A stretch of 31,628 nt of DNA from positions 1 through 31,628 of the forward strand of contig SDVU01000012.1 in NCBI GenBank assembly GCA_016256075.1, given 5' to 3'. This stretch comes from Dictyocoela muelleri. Taxonomy: Eukaryota; Microsporidia. Each line of letters starts with the position of its first letter. Position 1 is the stretch's first letter. The position numbers and the translations under genes are program-made. Below, piece by piece: positions 27,052 to 31,628 of this stretch. The notes beneath the pieces were generated by a model, which searched no databases, had not been told where the DNA came from, and worked only from the letters and a program-made list of their open reading frames with translations.

Positions 27052-28425
27052 TCAATCAAAATCGTTAAACAAAATAAATGGCCCTAAAACATCAGAAATC
27101 TGTAAATGACTAAAACAATTTTTCATTTTTAAAATAAATTTTTTTAAATTTTCAAATTGACCATAAAGACTAAATAATCCGAATTTTTGATAAGGAAGAT
27201 AAGTTAATGAAATATCATCGTTAAATTGTTCATTTTGAAGAAAAATCAGCGGAAACAAATGATTATAACCTGTTGTTAAATATGTTATCATTGTATTTAT
27301 GCCTTTCGAAATTATTTTCTTATTTAAGAATGGAATAGGAACAATTATTTCTCTTATAATTTTATACTTTTGATTCTTACCAAATTTAGAATTATAATTT
27401 TTATTTTTATTAATATTTTTATTAATATTTTCATTCTTCTTATTATTTTCATTATTATAAATATTCTTATTAATATTTTCATTATCATTAATACCACGTT
27501 CAACAACTTTTTCTTTTTTAACTTTTTTTAATTGCGATTTAAAATCACCAATTGTAACAATTGCCATATTTTTAGGTTTAAAATAATTCTTTAGAAAGTC
27601 TAAAATTGTAATTTGTTTTAAATTAATAATATTTGATTTATTACCAATAATTGGAAATTTATATCCATCGTTATCAATTAACTTTTTGTTATTCATTAGT
27701 CTATGATGGTTGTTTAAAAAAATTTCAAATTCATCATTTTTTAGATCTTGATTTTTAAATTCGTCGAGAACTCTTTTCTTTTCAGTTTTAAAATTTTTCA
27801 ATTTTAAATTACTATATTTGGAATTTATTTGATTTTGATTTTTAAATTCGTCGAGAACTCTTTTCTTTTCAGTTTTAAAATTTTTCAATTTTAAATTATT
27901 ATATTTGGAATTTATTTTACCTTGAAATTTCTTAATAAATTCAAATAATTTATGATGAATAGGTTTTTCTGATACAAAATGTAAACTCATGAATTCTTTT
28001 GTTGTATAACCATTAATAAGTTTGCTTTTTAATGAATATGGTAAATTGCTGATAATTATGTGTTCACTAAAATGAGTTATACCGTTGTTGATTGTTGTTT
28101 CTGATGAAGATCCAGGTTTTATAAATAAAGATGTTGTTATTGAATATTTTAATTCTTTTGAATTATAATTTGTTAATGAATTTGTTAATGTATTTGAATT
28201 TGTTAATGAATTTTTACCCTTTATTGTATTTATTATATCCTTTGATGAATTTATATTCTTTGGTGAATTTATATCTTTTGGTAAATTTAGATTCTTTATT
28301 GCATTTATATTCTTTAGTGAATTTTCCTTTGGAGAATTTATATTCTTTAATGAATTTGTTAACGAATTGATAGGAATATTAATTTTGGCAAATTTTAATC
28401 CATTGTCGAGTTTTTTAATTAACAT
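27052..28425 (-). CDS. M16-family metalloprotease (MPP beta/insulinase-like), short
   Basis: This encodes 457 residues. M16 enzymes are zinc peptidases that cleave mitochondrial presequences (MPP) or small peptides (insulinase). The inverted zinc motif HxxEH is present as HFSEH at 118-122 within GITHFSEH. GYTTKEFMSLHFVSEKP (139-155) matches NAYTSREQTVYYAKAFSKD of MPP beta. EKKRVLDE (186-193) supplies the third zinc ligand glutamate about 70 residues after the motif. FLKNYFKPKNMAIVTIGDF matches the family end of domain 1. Residues about 17-90 are an Asn/Ser/Lys repeat insert between the first two strands. The helix with the third ligand is tandemly duplicated. Domain 2 has only about 100 residues, so the C-terminal half is shorter than in MPP. 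There is no clear targeting signal. The start is supported by CCCCTAAAAA before the ATG. Confidence 0.8.
   Translation of the reverse strand: MLIKKLDNGLKFAKINIPINSLTNSLKNINSPKENSLKNINAIKNLNLPKDINSPKNINSSKDIINTIKGKNSLTNSNTLTNSLTNYNSKELKYSITTSLFIKPGSSSETTINNGITHFSEHIIISNLPYSLKSKLINGYTTKEFMSLHFVSEKPIHHKLFEFIKKFQGKINSKYNNLKLKNFKTEKKRVLDEFKNQNQINSKYSNLKLKNFKTEKKRVLDEFKNQDLKNDEFEIFLNNHHRLMNNKKLIDNDGYKFPIIGNKSNIINLKQITILDFLKNYFKPKNMAIVTIGDFKSQLKKVKKEKVVERGINDNENINKNIYNNENNKKNENINKNINKNKNYNSKFGKNQKYKIIREIIVPIPFLNKKIISKGINTMITYLTTGYNHLFPLIFLQNEQFNDDISLTYLPYQKFGLFSLYGQFENLKKFILKMKNCFSHLQISDVLGPFILFNDFD
27748..27921 (-). repeat. 87-bp in-frame duplication in the M16 gene
   Basis: Two adjacent 87-bp copies (27748-27834 and 27835-27921) differ at very few positions. 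Each encodes SKY(N/S)NLKLKNFKTEKK and RVLDEFKNQ, so the segment with the presumed third zinc ligand is present twice. Near-identity points to a recent event. Confidence 0.9.
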
Positions 28426-28435
28426 TTTTTAGGGG
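28426..28435 (-). promoter_or_regulatory. CCCC start signal of the M16 gene
   Basis: On the minus strand CCCCTAAAAA directly precedes the ATG, like the signal before SEC61 gamma. This supports the chosen start. Confidence 0.6.
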
Positions 28436-28651
28436 AATATAAAAGATTTTTAAATTTAAAAATTTATTTTTTTCTTGTTATTTTTATTAATGTTTTTTGA
28501 AAGTTAATGTAAATTTTAATTATAAAAAAACAAATTATATTGTATAAGAGGTGTTGAATAAAATTGAGAACTGTGTAATTAAAGTAACATGTAAAATTGG
28601 GATAAAAATATAAATAAATATTGATAATTTTAAGTGAAATGCCATTTAACA

Positions 28652-29207
28652 AGTTTTTTATATGTTGTTCAAAAAAAATAAAATTTTGGAAATATCACTT
28701 TTTTTTGAAAGATCCGCGTATAAAATTTCGAGTCCTTAATAAATTATATTAAAAATGAAATAAAAAAATCGATGAAATTAGGTAAAATTATGGAAAAATG
28801 TTATTAGTAAGAATAAAAAATATATTAAAGCCTTAAGAAAATTTTAGAATTCTTATTATAAATTTTTTGATTTATGATTTTTTTTAATTATTTTCATTAT
28901 TTTCTTTTTATTGATTTTTTTTTATATTTATTTATTAAATATTTTAAATAGTTGTTTTGTTTTAAGAAAATAATGAAAATCATAAAAAAAAATAAAATCA
29001 AAAAAATTTATAAAAAAATTCTAAAATTTTATTTGGGACATTAATATATTTTTTATTCCTAATTATAACCATTTTTTCATAATTGTACTTTAATTACATC
29101 GTTTTTTAATATATTTTATAAGGGATATGTAATTTTATACGCGGATCTTTCAAAAAAAGTGATATTTCCAAAATTTTATAATTTTTTGAACAACATATAA
29201 AAAACTT
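28652..29207. mobile_element. Palindromic foldback MITE, 556 bp
   Basis: The left terminus AAGTTTTTTATATGTTGTTC is matched by GAACAACATATAAAAAACTT at the right. GAAAGATCCGCGTATAAAAT and its inverse also match, and the inversion continues through the AT-rich centre near 28930. The 5' end lies about 225 bp upstream of the M16 start. There is no coding capacity. Confidence 0.85.
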
Positions 29208-29508
29208 TATATAGTTCTTCCTCTATTATTTTACACTCTCTCTTATTTATACACCCGCTATATTTCATTTTTTAAAGAAAAGTAAATTTCTTTTTAAAAT
29301 GTCAACATCCCCTCTATTTTCTTTCCATATTTTAACCTATAAAAGAAACAAAAAAAACAAATTAAAATAAAAATGTGAGATAGAGATAATATCCGAATAA
29401 TATCCGAATTCAAGGGCTCCTTTAAAAAATGCCTACCATGAGGTAGAATTTTTCTAAAAAAGCATTTTTTTTAAAATTTAATTAATGTCCCATATTAATT
29501 TCAAATTA

Positions 29509-29960
29509 ATGGATAAAATATTTTTAAATTGTGAGGACGTGATTAAATTATTAATAAATTTTAAATAATTATCAGCCACAAAAGGATGTTTAAAATGCGA
29601 TAGCACATTTTTTTACGAAATTATAAATCCACAATGCAAAAATACTACTGTTCGCGTAACCTTTGTCAATTTAAACAAAATATAAAAATTAGAAATTTAG
29701 TCATTTTTCCATTACATTTACTCTTTAATTTCAGCTATTAATTATAAGCAGTTTAATCCATTTTATAATTTATATAATGTCACAATAATGAAATTAAATT
29801 AAAAATTAATGTGCAAAAAAAATATTTTACAACATAAGTTTATAAATCACAGTTTTGGTTTTGTAGCCTTTGATGATACACATACTAGCAATATTGAAAG
29901 TTTTTGCTCGAAATTTAATATTAAAAGAAAAGTAAAATGGTGTTAAAAGATGTAATTTAG
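29509..29960 (+). pseudogene. ISXO2-like (IS1595-type) transposase relic
   Basis: It begins MDKIFLNCEDVIKLLINF and, after an in-frame TAA, reads LSATKGCLKCDSTFF then NPQCKNTTVRVTF. This looks like the N-terminal zinc ribbon of ISXO2-like transposases, which are common in microsporidia. About 29865-29945 reads FDDTHTSNIESFCSKF, matching the HTxxIESxWSxxK catalytic-end motif, with its Trp changed to Cys. The core between the two is deleted, and there are further stops. The family call rests on these two motifs. Confidence 0.6.
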
Positions 29961-30039
29961 ATATTAGATAGTTGGGTGCATGCAGGTTATTCGTTTTCTT
30001 TAGTATTTTTTGTCGTTTTTAAAAAGTTAGAATAAAAAA

Positions 30040-30240
30040 TCAATTCATTGGTAATAATCAGAGTAAAGGTTAAAACGCTTAGTTCTTTCTGTTTTATATT
30101 CCCAAAGAAACTGAATTAAATATTCAGAGTACAAAAATGGAATACCTGCTTCTCTCTCGCAATAATCGTTTCAAATATCTCCAAATATCTTCATCTGATG
30201 GTGTTTAAACAATAGGATCATCTTTACAGAGTTTATCATC
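30040..30240 (-). other. Coding-like fragment, unrecognised
   Basis: The minus strand gives PSDEDIWRYLKRLLRERSRY in one frame, and then EAGIPFLYSEYLIQFLWEYK followed by TERTKRFNLYSDYYQ and a stop in the next. Composition is protein-like and a single frameshift would separate the parts. It could be the C-terminus of an ISXO2-like or other DDE transposase, but no diagnostic motif is present. Confidence 0.3.
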
Positions 30241-30380
30241 GTTAATTCACGCTTGGACATTTAATATTCACGCTTTTCAAAGTTTAATTAAAATCGTTTT
30301 TTATTGGCCATTTTTGACATTTAATATTTACGCTTAGACATTTAATATACACGCTTTGAGTTTTAATATTCACACTTTTG
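30240..30380. repeat. GACATTTAATATTCACGCTT tandem-type repeats
   Basis: GACATTTAATATTCACGCTT or a close variant occurs near 30257, 30316, 30337 and (as TTTTAATATTCACACTT) 30360, with a partial copy before the first. Spacing is irregular because other sequence is interposed. The origin is unknown. Confidence 0.65.
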
Positions 30381-30739
30381 TTTTTTTTAGTTTTTTGTCT
30401 ATATTTTAAACAAAAAATATAATGTTAAAGGCATTATGAAGTAGAAGAAAGTTAGATATAATGGAAAGAAGATTTGTGAAAAAAATAGATTAAAACAGGA
30501 GAAGGTGGTTTTCATAAAACAAAAAAAGTTGAGGAGAAATTTTAGTAAAGATATAAATAAAAAAAGAGTGAAGCAAAAAATTAAATCTTTAACTATCAAT
30601 TATTTCTTCACAATTTAAGCACATCAGAAGAAATTTAAGCTTGTTTTTATAGTAATTATTACAATGCAACATAGTTACTTTATACAAAGCACCACTTATT
30701 TTCTCAATTAAATTTCTACGTTATGACAATTACTTGTTT

Positions 30740-31430
30740 TAATGATATCTTTCTATTGTGAAAATAGATTTTCTATCGGATTCAAAAATGGCGTATATGG
30801 CGGTAAATATATTATTCGATGGGAGGAGTTAGAAATTAAATTATTAATCCTTAAACATTTATGGAAAGGCATATTATCCATTATCAGAATTGCTTTATTT
30901 ATATTCTTTACGCTTAGTATTGCGATTAAATAAACCAAGAAATTGTTAAATGATATTATATTGAAAAGTGTCATTTTTATTGAATGGTGTATTATTCTAT
31001 TTTTTGACATTGCAGCGCATACACTTATATTCCGTGTCTTCAATTGTTGGACTACACATGATGCATTTCTACCAATCAAAGATCTTCCTCGCCTCTTTTC
31101 ATTGATAAATTATTTCTCCCGCTTCATCTAGAAAGATCAAATTATTACCATCATCTTCACCAAGTATTATATAGAATTCCTGTACATATAAAAGCCGTTT
31201 ATTGATAAAAATTATCATTTCTTTTAGCTGGAATAATAGAAAGTCTTTTCAAAGAATAAAAAAATCCTTGGACTGATATGTCTATTGTTTTTAAGGAGCA
31301 AAATTTGCCAAAGTTTTCATATAGGTTGTCTTTCAACATTTTAAGGCTCATTGTAGCGTCATCGTCAAGAAAATGTTTCAGTGCATTTTTAAGCTTTTTG
31401 TCTAGAATTTGTTTTGGATCATGTCGGTTT
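30740..31430 (-). pseudogene. Tc1/mariner (IS630-type, DD34E) transposase relic
   Basis: The 3' part (31079-30753) encodes IGRNASCVVQQLKTRN, then LIMDNMPFHKC and YLPPYTPFLNPIENLFSQ. These carry the second aspartate and the glutamate with 34 residues between them, the DD34E spacing of Tc1/mariner. Further upstream on the minus strand, in other frames, come a winged-helix-like stretch (about 31390-31280, LKNALKHFLDDDATMSLKML), SVQGFFYSLKRLSIIPAK (about 31280-31220) and an LIF/DLSR..SG block where the first catalytic aspartate is expected (about 31140). At least three frame changes or stops break it. Terminal repeats were not found. Confidence 0.8.
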
Positions 31431-31439
31431 TTCCCCCCT

Positions 31440-31628
31440 TTTAAATTATGTCGGTTTTTTCCTCCTTATAAATTTTAAATCCAATTAATTATAAGTGTGT
31501 TATAGCATCATTATTTATACTGTATACAAAAAAACAAATAAAACATTAATTAAAATTATTCAATTTTTAAATTAAAAGGTTTAATAAATCTTCAAAGCTT
31601 CTTCCGTAATTTCTTCTCCACATCCACA
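31440..31628. other. Right edge, nothing recognised
   Basis: ATGTCGGTTTTTCCCCCCTT is nearly repeated just after itself (31421-31468), which might belong to the end of the Tc1 relic. The rest is AT-rich without a gene. Confidence 0.4.

Overview
The window looks like a gene-poor, very AT-rich nuclear contig from a microsporidian with an expanded genome (the Hamiltosporidium/Edhazardia/Anncaliia type). The evidence is indirect. The three host genes are short, intronless and Asn/Lys-rich. Two of them, plus a transposase gene, carry a CCCC tract 3-7 bases before the ATG, like the known microsporidian CCC/GGG start-site signal. The transposon mix (piggyBac, MULE, ISXO2-like, Tc1/mariner, Ty3/gypsy) also fits large microsporidian genomes. 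The species cannot be named from sequence alone.

Three host genes are visible: a SEC61 gamma (SecE/Sss1) translocon subunit at 13541-13753 (+), a Sec1/Munc18-family protein most like Vps33 at 18838-21135 (-), and a shortened M16 (mitochondrial processing peptidase/insulinase type) metalloprotease at 27052-28425 (-). Both large proteins are swollen by in-frame tandem repeats. These genes act in separate pathways (ER protein translocation, endosomal/vacuolar membrane fusion, peptide processing), and nothing suggests an operon.

Most of the rest is layered mobile DNA. From 1 to about 10.3 kb there is a MULE relic, then a broken minus-strand Ty3/gypsy fossil. A second FLYWCH-MULE is inserted in that fossil with a visible target duplication. 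A 2.7 kb foldback structure, made of three minisatellites in mirror order, also interrupts the region. From 12.6 to 26.1 kb there are six copies of one roughly 450 bp repeat. Its complete copies have a tRNA-like head with RNA polymerase III A and B boxes, and one copy is flanked by a 13-16 bp target duplication, so this is a tRNA-derived SINE family. One copy ends 65 bp before SEC61 gamma, and one sits inside a hAT-like element.

From 21.3 to 25.7 kb there are two piggyBac elements sharing the terminus CCCTTAAACGATT: an 801 bp non-autonomous one and a 3063 bp one with TTAA flanks and an apparently intact 556-aa transposase. Each contains a long tandem array of 18-bp palindromes (33-bp and 32-bp units). 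The two palindromes differ in sequence, but the layout is the same. The full-size array runs straight into the transposase start codon. This is the most unusual arrangement in the window.

The right end (26.5-31.6 kb) holds palindromic MITEs around the M16 gene, an ISXO2-like relic and a Tc1/mariner relic.
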